DNA from: Colius striatus
Lineage: Eukaryota; Chordata; Aves; Coliiformes; Coliidae
Reading direction: 5' to 3'
Length of the DNA: 64,000 bases
NCBI RefSeq assembly: GCF_028858725.1
Contig: NC_084759.1
Coordinates: 137,436,171-137,500,170, forward strand
Below the pieces are notes generated by a model. That model did no database searches, was not told the DNA's origin, and worked only from the letters and a program-made list of their open reading frames with translations. Below, piece by piece: positions 44,491-59,200 of the stretch. Made by a program: the position numbers and the translations under genes. Numbering within the stretch: the first letter of the stretch is position 1; the number at the start of each line of letters is the position of its first letter.

Positions 44491-46603
44491 GACAACTTTA
44501 TGAAAATAAATGATACATCAGTATAGACAATCATGTGAATTGTAATTTTGTGCTTGGCAACCTTTTTCTTTTTGCTTTTGACTTTGTAATGAAGTACTTA
44601 TCTCTGTTCCAGCATAGAGACTTAGCCAGATGCCAGTGTGTACTGTAGCAAGATGAGCTGGCCGTTTTCCCCTTGGGTCTGCAGCACCAGTGGGATATTC
44701 CATAGCTCCAGTGTGACCTGGAGCTTGGGAGGAAAAACTACTTCCCAAGATTTTCGGGCTGGCGGGTACCTTTCTATGATAAAAGAGTGTTGCTTGTGAT
44801 AACTAGAAAGCGAGGGCAATAAGCAGAGGATGCTGTCGTTGACATGCCTGACATTAACACTGTGACAGGTGAAAGGGTGTGTGGCACATTTGGCTCAGGT
44901 CCAACAACTGCACTGCAAGTTGCAAACGAGAACCCCATGGCTATCAAAAGGGATTTAAATCACTGCCTGTTTATAAAATGCTCATGTTGGAGAATATAGG
45001 CAGTGATGGCAACGAACAGCTAAGAACAATATAAGCCTCCAGTGCTAGTGTTAATCATGTTGGTTTAGTGCTTCTAAGTTTATAAATTGAGTACTTTAAA
45101 TAAATTATATTATTGCCAAGACAAGATTATTTCTTGGCACATATTTATTAATATTTGTCAGGTCTAATTATATAATATAGATATACCATCTATTGCTTCT
45201 CTGGAGATTGTTTTATACGCTACTGATTTTACTGTCTTGGAACTTTTCCTAGTATATCACAGTAATATTCATTTTTTTCTCTTTGATGTTTTTATATTCT
45301 TCAGATATTTACTTGTGCCAACCTCCCTCAAGGAAGCCTGTGCCTTCCCTATGTACTGAGCACCTTATATTTTGTCATAAGAATGCCAAAAATTTGTGTG
45401 ATGCTCATCCAATGAACAAATTTTTGTTCTGAAAACTTGTTCTTGACTGACATATTGCTTTATTGCCTTGAAAAAGTCTTCCAGTATTGCTTTAAGCAAG
45501 CTCTTACATTTTTATACCATGTGAATATTTTACCTTTGAAATTTTTCTACAATTTGTGCCATTTACAAAACAAAAAATAAAGAACTGGGTTTTTGTAAAC
45601 TCTGTTCTCATTAGCCAGGTGTAACTGAATGTCAGAAACTTGTTTCAGTGACTCCTTTCTTTTCACAACCTCTAAAACCAACAACAAAAAAAAAAAAAAA
45701 GAAAAGTTCTTTTTTTAAAAATGTCACTGTGATGTAGCCTGGAGTGAAACACCAAAATAGTTTATATATTGCTTTTTTAATGTTTACATCTATGTCTGAT
45801 GCTGCCTATGACTTTTCTTACAGATTGCAGAAGAAGATATCTTTATGCTGAGTGAGAGTTAGCTTTATGTATAAACCCAGCTCCCTCAAAACCAATTACT
45901 GGGACTAATGCTTAAAAAAATCCTTAATGCATCATTTAATTAAAAAACAAAACTGCATAAAATATTGTTTCCAATAGTAGCTGTGAGAAAAGCAGACCTC
46001 CTTAGAACTGCAAGGAGAAATAAGGACCTGGGGAAAAATTAGGAAATGTTTTCTTTGAAGCTTCCTATGTCTAGCACTTTTTAAGTGAAAGCACAAAGTT
46101 TATATGTTTTCTTTAATGAATTTCAAAACTTCATTTAGTTGTAAACTACTCTCCCTCCTCTAAGCATAAGTAGTAATTGTACCTTAGGATTTTTTTCATA
46201 TTTAAAAAAGAAGTGAAGGTAAGTTTATAACATCCTAATAACATCCTTAGCAATACTCTAAGTTATTATTGTACTTTTTGAATGCAAGATCTAGCTAGCT
46301 CATAATGCTCACAAGAGTTCTCCCTGTGACTTTGGTCAAATTTACTGGAATCCAGTGAATTTGCACTGGTTTTGCCAGCAGAGAATTTCTGCTGTGCTTT
46401 TAGGTAATCATCCACAAGGAAATGAGATTGAAAATTCCCTCCTTGTGCAGACATGTTACTGGAGGTGCGCAGAGTTAACTATTTACAAGTGGAAGGTTTC
46501 TCTCCACTGGCACTCTGCTCAGATGGACGACTCTCATGACTACTTAGGTCAGCAGAGTTCTTGGCCTGAGAAACGCATAGTAACTAACACATTTGAAGAT
46601 TAC

Positions 46604-46622
46604 TTTTTTTTTTTTTTTTTTT
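46604..46622 (+). repeat. T19 homopolymer
   Basis: Nineteen T in a row. It could be the A-tail of a minus-strand retroposed sequence, but no such sequence is recognisable next to it. Confidence 0.9.
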
Positions 46623-49600
46623 AGATTGTATCCCACTGTAGCGTTGCTTGTTTACTTTTTTTGAATAAAAACTTTCTGTGGCAGAAAAGGGCTGTGATTT
46701 CTAGAAGCTAAATTTCCCCATCAGGTTATTAGGTTAACATTTAATACAACTAGCACACAAGATACTTGACAAAGGCAATTTCCAGTGGCATGCATTGAAG
46801 GTGAGCACACCTCTTCTGAAGGTTGTCAGTGGTTGGTAGACTCCTTTGCAACTTAGAAAGATTCCCGGTATGGTTTTTTGGGCTATTTAAGTCTTGTGAT
46901 GTTCTATTTGTGGGTGCAGAGTGCATCTAAACAGCAGTTCTCTTATTTAGGTTAAAGCATTGATCCAGCACATGCTGGTGATTCAGGCTGGAAGTCATAC
47001 ATTGATACTGACAAAAAAAAATGAGACACCTTTTCTTTTTCTGAAAGGTAATTAATTCAAACACAAATTGTATCTAAATTCAAAGGCACATGCAGCCTGT
47101 CTTACAAGAAATTATGTGACTTGAAATAAGACTTTATGTCTATTTCTCCAAGGCTAATAGTATTGTTTTCCATATTAGCACACACGTAGCACCTGTCTTA
47201 CAGTTTGAAGAGATCAGTAACACTCTTCTACTACTACTTATTATTATTAGAGGTTTTACGTACGAATATTTGGTGATGTCTCATCCTTGGACAGAAAATT
47301 CTTTTAAGGTAACGTCAGATTACAACATTTTTTCAGGAAGCCTGTGAACAGTTGCCAAATTAAGTTTTACAAGAGAAAATTCTCATAGAATAGTACTCTG
47401 AAATTATTTTAGAACTTGTATCTTTGTCTTAATTCTCTTTGGGACCTAAAGGAGTGGGAGATCATGTGCTGATCACCTTATGTACAAATCGTCTCTAAAA
47501 GCTTTTTTCTTTTTCAAACAGAGGATTAACTTCTCCCTTCCCCTGCCCTTCCTTCATATCTTGTCCTTCCATGTTTCAGCAGTACAATCTATCAGAATTT
47601 GCATTCCTCCTCCGTTACTACTTACTCCTGAGGGAAGCCATGGTGTGACTTGTAGACTGACATCCCTCACCCTTGGTCTTGCGGCTACATCAGCCCTGAC
47701 ACAGCATTGTCAAGTGATCTTTCAGCTGATGGCTTGGCACTTGGGATTATGCTGCTTTGGACTGAGGCTCTGTTTGGCAGTAAAGCTTAATGAGTGCAAC
47801 TGAGCACAACTAAAGCTATGGCAATCAGGTTCCCCTTGCACACCTTCCTTTGCTAATGGACAAGATACAGCTCTGAACAGATCACCTCCTGAGTGGGAAC
47901 TGCCATCTGGTTTACCTCTGCATGGAGACAGGAGGCCAAGACTCAGTTTCTTACGTGACTGCCGCACAAAATAACCTCCTGAGCATGGGAATGTACAGCC
48001 TGATCTGAATGTCCTTATTTTAATTCAGCTGCAGAATATTTTGCACTGCTTTGATATGCTTTGTAATACACTGAGAGGGTTGATGTACAACCAACCATGT
48101 GCATCACATCAGGGACAGTGTGTGCTGCTTTGGGAATATGGCTGGTGCAGCAGCTGCTGTGGCTCAGGAAGCAGCTCCAATAGAGCTGCTCCTGAGGCTG
48201 TTTGCAGACACACCTTGCACCCACTTCTGAGAACTGCTGCTACCAGCCTGCCACAGACAGACAGCATTGGGTCACACAGGAAGCAGCAACACTTCATCAG
48301 AAACAATAAATATGTCCTTGTTGGTGTCATGCTCTGCTGTTTTTGAGTTTCAGCACTACCTTGGGCCCTGCAGAACAGGTTCCCAGTTGGCAAGCCCAAT
48401 GTACTGGCAGCTTTCAGGCTGGTGTCTGACACAACAGCCCTTGCTGTGGCTTGAGGAGAGGCACTGATGTGTGCCACTGATGCTGCTCTCTGCCAACATG
48501 TGTTAGTGGGCTGGCTGAGATCCAGCAGCTGTGGCTTGCCTCCTCTGAACTGCCCTTCCATAACAAGGGCCCTTTTCCTTATCTGTTAGCCACAGTCATA
48601 CCACAACTGAGTTGCACAGGCAGGCCTGGTGGCAAATGTCATCACAGACACCAGAGCTCAGATTGCAAAAGCTGTAGAAGACTTTTTACGGGAGCGCTGA
48701 AATCTTTTATGGTGGGACACATTTCTCCTGTTGTCAAAAGCTGATCTTGCTGTCTAGCTTTCTTTCATAGCTGTATCTGGAGCTCGTTTCATCTCATATC
48801 TACAGTAAGTATCTAAAATAGTCCATACAGCTCACACTTTTGGAAATGCTTATTTTTCTCTTCTGACTATAATGAGAAACTCTCTGACTGGCTTATCTGT
48901 AAGTGTCTGCACTGAATCCATGCAATGCTGCCTTGTAAGTAGATCATGTGTGGGGCAATTGCAAGGAGTGTCATGCCCACTATAGATAAATGTTTTTGTA
49001 TTCAACTTTAAAATACATTTATTGAAGTGCTGATGGGATTTTTCTGAGTGTTTCGAGAACTGTGCTTCAGCTTCTCCTCTGATAGCCAGTGGGCTTGAGT
49101 TACCCTTCCAGCAGACTTCTGTTCTTCCACCTGATTGCAGACTGACAGCAACAATAAATAGGAGGCCATTGCTAAAATTCATATGTTTTTTCCTCAAACT
49201 TTGCATTATTATCATAGTTAAATGCAATCCAAATACAGGTGGAAATACAAATACATTACATTTGAAATCATCAGATAAGGCAAAGTCTGGCTTACTCTGG
49301 TGATTTTCTGCTGAATGAATCTAATGATTTTAAAGATTAAAAAAACATAAGGCTCTAAGAACTAGGAAAAGATAACTCATCTTCACCTAATTGAAAGTAT
49401 GAGAATGAAACAATTTCTCTGAAAAATAGGTTTGATTGCATTTCCTGTATTCTGAATTCTTTTAAGAGAAAGTTTCAGTATGTACATTCTTCCATTGTGT
49501 TAAAACTAAATTTATCAAGCAAGAAGTTAGTATTTAAGGACTACTGCAAGAACATTGCAGTTAAAACCGTTATAGAAAATACCATTTGTACTTGTGATAG

Positions 49601-51233
49601 CATAGAGGCCCACTGGTAAGACAGAAAAAATGGAACTTTAAAGACTCATGATAAATCAATAAATATGTGATAATCACAAAAATATTATAATTCTGTCAAG
49701 CAAAATCCAATAGCAAGTGTGACTATGGCAAATAAATAATGGTCTGCAGTTAACTACCAAGTGTCAGGGGAAAGTGAGAACATACATATTTATGGTATTC
49801 AAAACTTTATTATTTCTTTTAACTTTTACAACAAAATAATATGACGTTTCCATGTATTTTACGGAATTAGTAGCCTGTTTAGAAAATGTCTTAATGTATT
49901 TTTATACTGAAAAAGCTAATGGAGGCTTTTCACACAAACTTAGTAGAAGTTTTTATTTCAGGAGTTTACATTTTGCTGGAAAGAAAGGGGATGGTGGGAA
50001 AATGCTTTTCTTTATGGGGTTCCTGGAGTTCCTGGAATCCTAAAACTCTTTTTTCTATATTTAGAAATCACTAGAATTGTCCTTTAATTAGCTTTGAATC
50101 TGAGTTTGCAATTCAAGTTTCTGCAAAATTGAGCACTGTGCTGTTACATGCCACCAGAGGACCAAAATCTGTTTCCTGGGACTCTGTTGATAACACCTGA
50201 AATGACTTCTGGGTCAGAATCTTTTCTTGCACTGGAGAGTTCTGCTCTAGAGAAGGCATAGATCAAGTGAGTTTGCACTCTGTATGTGACACGTTAGACG
50301 TCAGGGCAGATTTTGTAGTTGGTTAGGACATGAGAGCTGGGCTAGCTGTGTGTAATATGTCATACTCTCACTCTTTTTGTTTGGCCAGTCTGCAGCCAGT
50401 GTGGAGGGATAGCTGTGTCAAGTCACATCTCCTCTTGGAACTTTTAAGAACTGCTTGTGGTTGTGTTAAATAATCCTGATTTGTAGTAGGCAGTGCTTAT
50501 GATGGGAGGCTGTAATTTCTTGAGGGCATCTGCTTCTCTCTATGTCTCCATGAGGGTAGTCCTTTTCCACCACTGCACTGGGACTGTGACACAGAAGACC
50601 CATAGCAAAAAACTGGCTGATGTCAATACATGATTCAGATCCTTTGAGGAGCTAAGTTATCCCATGCAATCTCTGCTGATCCTCATCAAATTTACCAAGA
50701 AATTCAAGTTATGAGGCTACAGGTAAGATGTTTGGACTAACTAAGCCTACCCTGTCACGGCTACTATATGTAAGCTGAGCCATTCCATAGCTGTCGGGTG
50801 GATGGTAGGCAGTCCTCTTGGGAGAAGTGCTTAAAGGAGCTTTAATGTTTAGACTTTAGGAAAAAAATCTAAACAAAAGAGAGAAGAAAACAAGTTTTTA
50901 CTCCTGGGAGAGGCTGGCACTACTGGCATACAATCATGTAGGCTGGCAAAGTAATGGCAACACAAGAAACCTGCCCTCCTTTGCAATGCTTTTGTATCAG
51001 TTATTGTGGGAAAGTTTTGCAATCACCATAAGAAGGAAATCCAAGGTTTAAAAAAATGCAGTGAACTGCTCCACTTGTTGGAGTAGGCAGTGCTTTTGCT
51101 GTGACGTTGTGCTGGCTTCAAGCCTGAAAGCCCTGGGGCACGGGAAAGAAACAGCCTGACACCGCAGTGACACAAAGTAAGTTCTCTTTCTCTGCCTCTT
51201 GCTGTCTCTGCCCACCCTCTCTTCCTACTTCTG

Positions 51234-51252
51234 TTTGTTTGTTTGTTTGTTA
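51234..51252 (+). repeat. (GTTT)n short tandem repeat
   Basis: About five units of GTTT. Confidence 0.9.
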
Positions 51253-52740
51253 GGTGCTAGTACAGTACCGACTAGGCTTTTTGTACACCTCAGTGTCACT
51301 AAACCTCAGATTATGTAAAATGCAAAAGTATATTTCTGCAAATTAAGTCTTTTTAAATGATAAGCACTGTGGACAATGGGATGTTTTATCCTTCAGCACA
51401 AAAGCTGTACATTAGCATTAATTCATTTTTAAAAGTTGTCATAAATTCAGTCTTGTATTGTTTTTCTCACTTCATTTAATTTTAAATACCACTAGTGTCA
51501 ATGATTCACTGGTTTGCCAAAGTTCAAATTTTTATAGAGTGGTTATGGAAAATGTTATTGTTTCATTAGATATAAGAATTTATACAGTTTAATGTTTTCT
51601 GTAAGTTTAAGATAGATCATTACACTGACAGCATAACATTAAATATTGTGAAAACCATGTCACTGATTTATGTACTGTTTATTTAAGTCAGATGTTTCAT
51701 AAAGTTAATCATCAGCAAAATACAAATCAATAAAGAATGTATTTGCATTACAGAACTCTGTCTTTCAAGTCTCATCCCATAAAGATTGGAATAAATCTGA
51801 ATTCACCATACTTTAATTACTCATAACTTCTTTTTTTGCTATTTTTTGATTTGTGAGCTGTTGAAGATTTTCTAAGGAAGGTTAGGTCCCTTTAGAAATT
51901 TCATGTGTGGATCACTCAGAAATATAAATGTGTTTACTTTTCATAGTCACTTTTGGTGGATCCTACTGGAGAAAGATTTTAAACTAAAACCTACCAAATT
52001 TAAGTTAGACTGCTTATGAGGCTTTATATCTCTTTATTAGACATTAATACCTATTTGCAACCATTAAGAATAACTTTTGGAGGTCCATTGGGTTGCTAAG
52101 AGAGTGTTATTCTTTCTGATCATGTGTAGACATTTCTCAGAGAGTACAGGTTGCAACTGGGCATTTTGCTTGGGAGAACTGAACTTTCCAGAGGACCAGA
52201 GTGACCTTTGTGGATTACGCTGCCACAGACTTATTGCCCCTGGTGTCAAAATTGCTCTCAACACTTCAATAGCCTTCACTCGTGGAGCTAGCCTCTGGGG
52301 CCTGCAGGAGGGGAACACTAAGTTCTCAGAGGAATTACAGAATGGGATATTTAAGATCTTGGTGTCTTGGGGGTGAAATGTTACAGGGCAACTTCTTGAT
52401 GTGTGTTCCTCTATATTCTTCTAATACGTGTACCAATGTATATCAGAGCTAACTGATATTGATACTGCTGCACCAGTTTTCCAACAGAAGCAGTTGACAA
52501 TAGTTCTTGACTTGTTGTCATTCCAGTTCACTCTGTATTATTTGATTTCCCCATATCAGCTTGACCTACATCAACCAACGTAGCTGACTCTTTGTATCAG
52601 AGCCAATTTTAAAATGTAAAATTTTACCAATCTCATTAAAACAGCTACATTTATTGTCTGCCTTGGAGACAATATGGAAACTTATGGACTTAGAGATTTT
52701 GGGCCTGATTCTAAAAACAGTTATCCAATAAATAACATTA

Positions 52741-52895
52741 CTCATAGGCACTGGAACAGGCTGCCTGGGGGGGTTTTGAGTGCCCTTTTCTAGAGGCATT
52801 CAAAACCCACCTGGATGAGTTCCTGTGTGACCTACTCTAGGTGATCCTGCTCTGGCGGAGGGGGTGGGGGGGGTGGACTATTCAAGAAGGTTATA
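52741..52895 (+). mobile_element. CR1 LINE 3' fragment
   Basis: CACTGGAACAGGCTGCCTGG, the 'cacctggatgagttcctgtgtgacct' block (C-terminal tail region) and GGTGGACTATTC mark a plus-strand CR1 3' region of about 150 bp, without a clear terminus. Confidence 0.85.
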
Positions 52896-53141
52896 AGTCC
52901 TTTAGAAAACAGGTTTCACAGAAAAGGTGTGCCAGTCCTTAACTCATTACAATTACATTCTCAATGCTCTTTAACATACTTCCTGAGAAAAGGTGTCAAT
53001 GTGTAGACATCTCAAGGAGTGTCATATCACCTAGTATATCTGAAAAACATCGGAACCTTTATTCTTATGCAAATAATAGTTAATTATAGTGATATTTTCC
53101 AAACAGGAAGACCTACATATCAGATCTGGAAGAAGAAAATC

Positions 53142-53252
53142 ATGGACAGGACAATCACTGCTGGCCAGCTTAAAGACAAGTCACTTTTCCAGGACAGAGA
53201 TAGCAGCACAATTCCTACCAAGAGCGTGTGCCATAATTGTTCAAAGCTAAAG
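53142..53252 (+). CDS. SLCO1B3: SLCO1B-type coding exon 1
   Basis: Residues 1-37, the cytoplasmic N terminus beginning [13 protein letters not shown] and ending C-S-K-L-K, phase 0. The exon probably begins at 53107. Nearly twice as long as the SLCO1A2 N terminus, in keeping with SLCO1B/1C proteins. Confidence 0.9.
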
Positions 53253-56200
53253 GTATGGAGAGGATCCCTCACCACATATTTTCTCCGGAATACTAAAAAT
53301 GCCAATTTGAAGTTCTGTCAAAATTCTGTTACTTCTGAGTGACACTGTATAACTCTACAGGTGTAGGAAACAGCACTCTAGGTTGTGATTGCAAGCACAC
53401 AGAAGTCAATAAATGTGTTCAGAAATTAAAAAGTGAGGCTATATTTTACTAAGGAATCATTTAGAGGTGTGCTGTAGTTGTAGTGGTAGTTGCTGCTACA
53501 GGAGAAGTAGGTGTAATAAGACATGCTTTAATAATAGTACCAGTAATGAACAACTTTATGCTGCAAGTTTTCCCTAAGGAAGGAGACAGCTAAAACAATA
53601 TGTGGTAGGAAGGTAGAAGGTGCACACTGTCAATGCCAACTTTTTCTTTGCATTAGAAGAGGCTTTGGAGGCCAACCTGAAAGAGAAAATAAGATCTTCT
53701 GTTTAATGAAAACATAGCAAAGCATTTGATTTTCGTGTTTCTTGAGTAGATTGCTCAGGCATCAGCTGTCAAGAAAACATTGTTTCTTTGCAAATTATTT
53801 CCTTTCTTCAGGTATTTCTTGGAGCTCTAGCTTTTTCCTTTTTTGCCAAAGGATTTTCTGGAAGCTACATGAAGAGCATGTCTAGTCAAATTGAAAGGAG
53901 ATTTGAAATCTCATCATCAATTGTTGGCATTATTGATGGCAGTTTTGAGATAGGTAAGTGTACTTCCTTTGAAAGTGGAATAATATTGGTTTTTAATACC
54001 ATTTTTTCCCATTAAAAAAGTCTCCTTTTGTAATTTTACTGGTTCTGTCTCCTTTCTATGCAGGTAACTTATTGATAATGGTATTGGTAAGCTACCTTGG
54101 ACCAAGAGTTCATCGACCAAAAGTAATTGCTATTGGATGTCTCATCATGTCCTTAGGAGCATTTTTGTCAGTGATGCCTCAGTTCCTAATGGGACGGTAA
54201 ATATGGAGAGTTTTCACAATGTGTACTAATTGAACTTGACTATATAAAGTGCTTTATAATCATATACCTTAACACCTCAACAATAGTAGTTTCTTCCAGA
54301 TGACATGAAGGTTTTAATAGGTGGAATTTTTAGTATTTACTTTCTGTTTTCCTCTCTGAAAGTCTACCTCTTTCTACCGGTAAGAGAGAAACCACATATT
54401 TCTACAGAACTTACGCATAATTAGAGATAAAGTGGGCTGACTTTTTCACCTGTGATAGATATGTATAGATGCAGGGTTATTAACCTGTTCTCTTCTTTCT
54501 TTTTAATACTTAAATGAACTGTAATGAGATCTTGATGGAAGAGGTTTCTTTCTCCGTAGTGACCATTCACACTAAGATCTATAAAATTATGAAGAATGTA
54601 TCTATCTCCACTGAGCTAAGGTAGTGTTAAATATCTAAATACCCCCTCACATTTAAGCTTCAGTACATACTTAGTTGTCAGACCATACCTCTCCAATCCT
54701 TCAGCATCCTTACTAAATAGTAGTTGAAAATAAAACCCCGTGTCCCTTAAAAATTAAAATTTATTTGTGCATCTTATTTACTTCCAAGATCAATACCTGT
54801 GATAAGCAGGATATTGAGAGAATTTTATCTGGTGACCATGGTGTGTAAAGTGGCCACAGTCACTACTCTTCTTGGGAACCTGCACTGCAAAGTACAGCAT
54901 AGGCCAGAAGCAGAGCTATGGAAACCTCTGATTTAACCCAAATCCACAGCCACGTTCTGAAGAGTACACATTCTCCATAATACTGAGCAAACCCAGGGGG
55001 CATGAGGCCCTCATTGTCATCCTTCACAGTATTAAAAGTTACTGCTTGATGGCACAGTCAGAGGGAATATCTGCTCTTCATTTATCTAACATAATTAACT
55101 CAAGCTGGCTTCAATTTACCTAGCAGATTTGCTGTAGTAGCTGGCTTCAAAACTATGTGTTTTGCAGCCTGTGTTAATCTCTTTATAGCTTGCTACTAGA
55201 TCCTTAGCTAGCTACTATCGAACAAGCACGGAGATCTTTCTGTTACATGTCTGTCACAAGGGCAAGAAACCAGTGCCAATATGGAAAAGCAGCAGCTCTG
55301 TTACATGCAGACAGATCTGGAGGGACTCTGCCTTCATCCTTCAGTCTAAGGAGTGATCTCTTAAGCCCCAGAAGCAGCTTTTTTTGCTCTTCAACTTAAC
55401 AAACTTTTGGGGTTAGAATGGTCAGAGCATCTTGAAGAGGGCATGAAGATACCTATCTTTCTTTAAAGTGAAAGCACTGGAAATGAATTGCACCTCCATT
55501 TTGTCTGCATGTAACAGGAATTAATATGTATGAACACAAGGCTCATGCACACTTTATCCAAAGCAGAGTCTTTCACATGTCAGGGGTATTTTACATAGTT
55601 CTTTTCCAGTTATAATTATGAAAGAATAACTGTTACTGTGGACAACTCCTCTACGAGTGTATCAGCTTGCTCCCCAGAATCCTCTGAGGGCGGTCCAGTC
55701 ACAGATGCTACAGAAACACCCAGTGCGATGAAAAACTTTGGTAAGCGAAAGCTCTGATGCTGGGTTCCCCTTTTTCTGCTTTTCCCCATTTTATACACTT
55801 CATTTGACTGGAAAGCAGTAAACCCTGTCTTAGAAACCATGATGTATACGAACTCACCCTATAGTGATTGTAAGAAACCATTTATTATGTTATTTTTCTG
55901 TTGCAGTAAAGTGTGGTCAGAATCATGTTCACAGAAATTTAAATGTTTATGGCTTGCAGGATGTGAGAAAACAACAAATTCCTATCTGTGGCTTTTTGTG
56001 TTGGTGGGGAACCTTTTACGTGGAATTGGGGAAGCGCCAGTTATGCCACTGGGGGTTTCATATATTGATGATTTTTCTAAAGAAGAAAACTCAGCATTTT
56101 ACATAGGTAATATGCAAATGAGTGATTTTTATGCTAAACATTCTTTTCTTTAACATTTCTGTAGCCAGGCAAATACTTACAAAAAGAGTTTACTATCTAT

Positions 56201-59200
56201 CTGCTCTATTTTGGATAATTTTGATTCATACCAAGACAAAAAAGCAAAGCAAAATAGATCTCATGTTTATTTTCTGAGAATATTTCCCAGATGCTCCTTT
56301 TTCTTTCTCCAAGCATCTTCTGCTACACGTGGCAATTTTCTCTAAAGAAAAGAATAATCAAATTCTTGTTTCTCTAAAGTGAGAAGTCACATCTGTCTTA
56401 TCTATCATATCATCCTCAGTACCACAGCTTCAGAAAATAAAATTCTTCTCAATCACTACTTGACAGATAAGAGAATGATCTTTAATATAAGGATCAGTAA
56501 CGTAGTCACAGTAATGTAAACATGTTTTGGAAACTTTTACCTGACTTTTTGAATGTTACATGCAGCACACTTCCTGATGAAAGCTTTTTAAAGTCAGAGG
56601 AAACAACAAAACTCTTGCCAGGGTGTTGTAACAAATCCCTTCTAACTGGGACTTTGTTGTGATGGAAGATTGCTGATTGCCTAAGACAGAAAGACTTACA
56701 CCCAAGCTAATAAATTTGTTGCCAAATGGATTTAATAGCATGGAGTGTTTGTGTGGTTGAGGGAGTTCAAAACTGCTGCCTGAAGTAAACTTGGTAAAGT
56801 TGAGCTGGTCATAAAGATAGTAAGTCACAGTTTGAAGAAGAGCTTATTGAATGATGCTACAGGATGAGGCCATTGCAAATGTCTTCATTTGTGAGTGAGG
56901 AGATACGCAGATTGAAGGAAACAGACACATTGTGAAGGGAACTGACAAAACCAAAGATTTTCCAAAATATTTGTAATCACATCTGAGCTTCTGATTAAAA
57001 GTATTCTTAAAAGTTCAGATGAAATTAATTCTTGTCAGAGTTTGGTCTGACAGAGGTTGTGATGGATTGGGGACTATTGTGTGAGATTAAAAATATATAG
57101 TAGATACAGATAATAGCATGGATTCAACCGAAATGAAGATTTCTTTGGGTCATGAAAGTGAAAGAATTTTATTTGCAGAATATTAAAATATTTCATTTTA
57201 ACATTCTGAATAGCAATTTTCAGTCTTATTCCATTTTGATGGACTGATGTAATTTGCAAAAAAAGTTAATGTTGACTTAGTGTTTTCCGTAGAGCATGAA
57301 TTTGTTTTCTTGACCAACTTAAATTTTTTTCTATATTTGATTTTTTTTGGTCAATTAACTGAATCAATTTTTAAATTAAAGTTATTATAAAATGCAAAGA
57401 AAATTGTCCCATAACAAAAATGATTAATTTTGACCATTGATCTTGTTATTTGACCCTGAGCAAGGAGTTTTATCTTCCTATCTCTCCTTTTTCTCCTACC
57501 CTTAGAATTTCTATTGAGTAAGAACAGAAGTTATTTTGAGATAGAGACAGCTTTTCTTATGTGTCAATAGAATATGTTATTAAGTGTCAATACAATGCAC
57601 TAAAATGTTTTTTTGGAGGAGTTATAGTGCAAAAGATAACTAATGTCAATAAAACCAGAGTTGCCATGAGAAGGAAGGGAAAAGGAAAAATTAGCTTTTT
57701 TATTAAGCTGTCTAGAGAATCTAGTAAAGAGTGGTAGCTTTCCAGTAGAAGTCTGTGAGACAGGAAATGGATTTTTGTTTTCCAGGAAATTCTGTAGTTT
57801 TTGGACTGAACTTTACAGAACATTTTTAATTTATGTAGTACTAATTCAGGTTATCAATGTGGTCCTGTACATCATATAAGGTCCTGAAAAACTCTTCTGT
57901 GTAGGGTCAGTACTGAATGTACTGTAGGATATAATGATTTGACACTCAGTGTCTACATGCACTTGACATTTGTCAAGAGACAGGGACATCCGGATCTCAG
58001 TGTTTTGCTTTCCTGTGAGAGGGGCTTTAGTTGGAGTGACCTTTGAGGCCAGCCACTCTGATTAAGAAGTTATTTCTTAAATATGCCTCCATGCTAAGGA
58101 TCTAATTTGTTCAGGTATTTTATGGTTTTCAGACATTTCTCTTCTATTTAAGTGCCTGTAGAAGTGTGGTCATTATACATATGAGTACTTGACCTGTGCT
58201 GATAATCTTTCAGTAGTCAATTATTTAAATGAATTTCTGATTTTCTTTGAAACTTAATGTTGACATGTTTAATTAAGAGCAGTAGCCATCAGACTTATCA
58301 TGTAAGAGGAATAAGAGACAACTAAAGTTATTTAGTGAGGAGTACTTCCTTGAATTTCTCACCAAAGCAAAGCCTTTGAATAAATGAAATTTCATCACTG
58401 AGTTGAGCTCTATCGTGTGATCTTGTATCAATTGAATGCACGGCTTCAATAGAAATATTGCAAATATATGTTGTAAATTTTAATACCTGTTGCATGCTAA
58501 ATTAGCCATCAATAAAAGGCCATGGTTGAGCTATGCCAATATGCATCAGCTGATTAACTGATAAGTCTGCATGATATATTATTTGTGGTTTAGCTTGTTT
58601 ATAATTGCAAAGAATAAATATTACAAGAGAAACATGCAAAGAAAATATCACAGTGAATTTATTTGGTATTGGTTTATTACAATACAGGCATATTATCTTA
58701 ATGAAGTTATTTTTGAATGGAAAGAGTATGCAAGTGAGATTTAATTTCAAAGATATACATATGCAAAGTTAATGCACAAATGCTTCTTAGCTTATCTGAT
58801 TTATGGTTTATGGTATCTTAAAGAAACATCCTGCGTACAATATAAAAGGCCATAGATGTGAGTGCTTTGTTTTTTTCTGCTTATTTTAGAAATTTGCCAC
58901 TGAGTATTTGAACTGCAGACGTGAGCTAGCATAATTCTGAGTAGTAAGTTCTGCTTTAGACTCTCTGATAAATAAGCATGAAGAGCTAATTCGTGGTTTC
59001 TAGTATCAAAGTCACATCTCTGTGAAAGTCAGTCACTTTGGAAGCACCAGAATTTAGTCTAAAAGGCCAGATTTTCAGATGAAGTAAAATAAGTGAATGA
59101 AGTGACAGCAATACGCAGTGTTGATACCATGATCCTTTGTAAGCACAGTGGAAATGAAAACGTCAGTGAGGCAAGTAGCAAAACTGAATGTTTCTTTTAA

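Larger units (their letters stand above)
44491..52740. other. Intergenic, no gene seen
   Basis: Mostly AT-rich, with a somewhat GC-richer stretch at about 47.6-48.6 kb that carries several overlapping chance frames (longest 150 codons, minus strand) without recognisable domains. It contains an A-rich run near 45683-45705, a 19-T run at 46604-46622 and a (GTTT)n tract at 51234-51252. No LTR retrovirus is visible. Confidence 0.55.

Noticed and set aside
48109-48561. 150-codon minus-strand open frame
   Set aside because: Lies in a locally GC-richer stretch where stops are rarer; overlapping frames of similar length on both strands and no domain point to chance.
37432-53106. LTR retrovirus, CRISPR array, tRNA or rRNA genes
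   Set aside because: No paired long terminal repeats, spaced direct repeats, cloverleaf or conserved rRNA sequence was recognised by eye here or elsewhere in the window.
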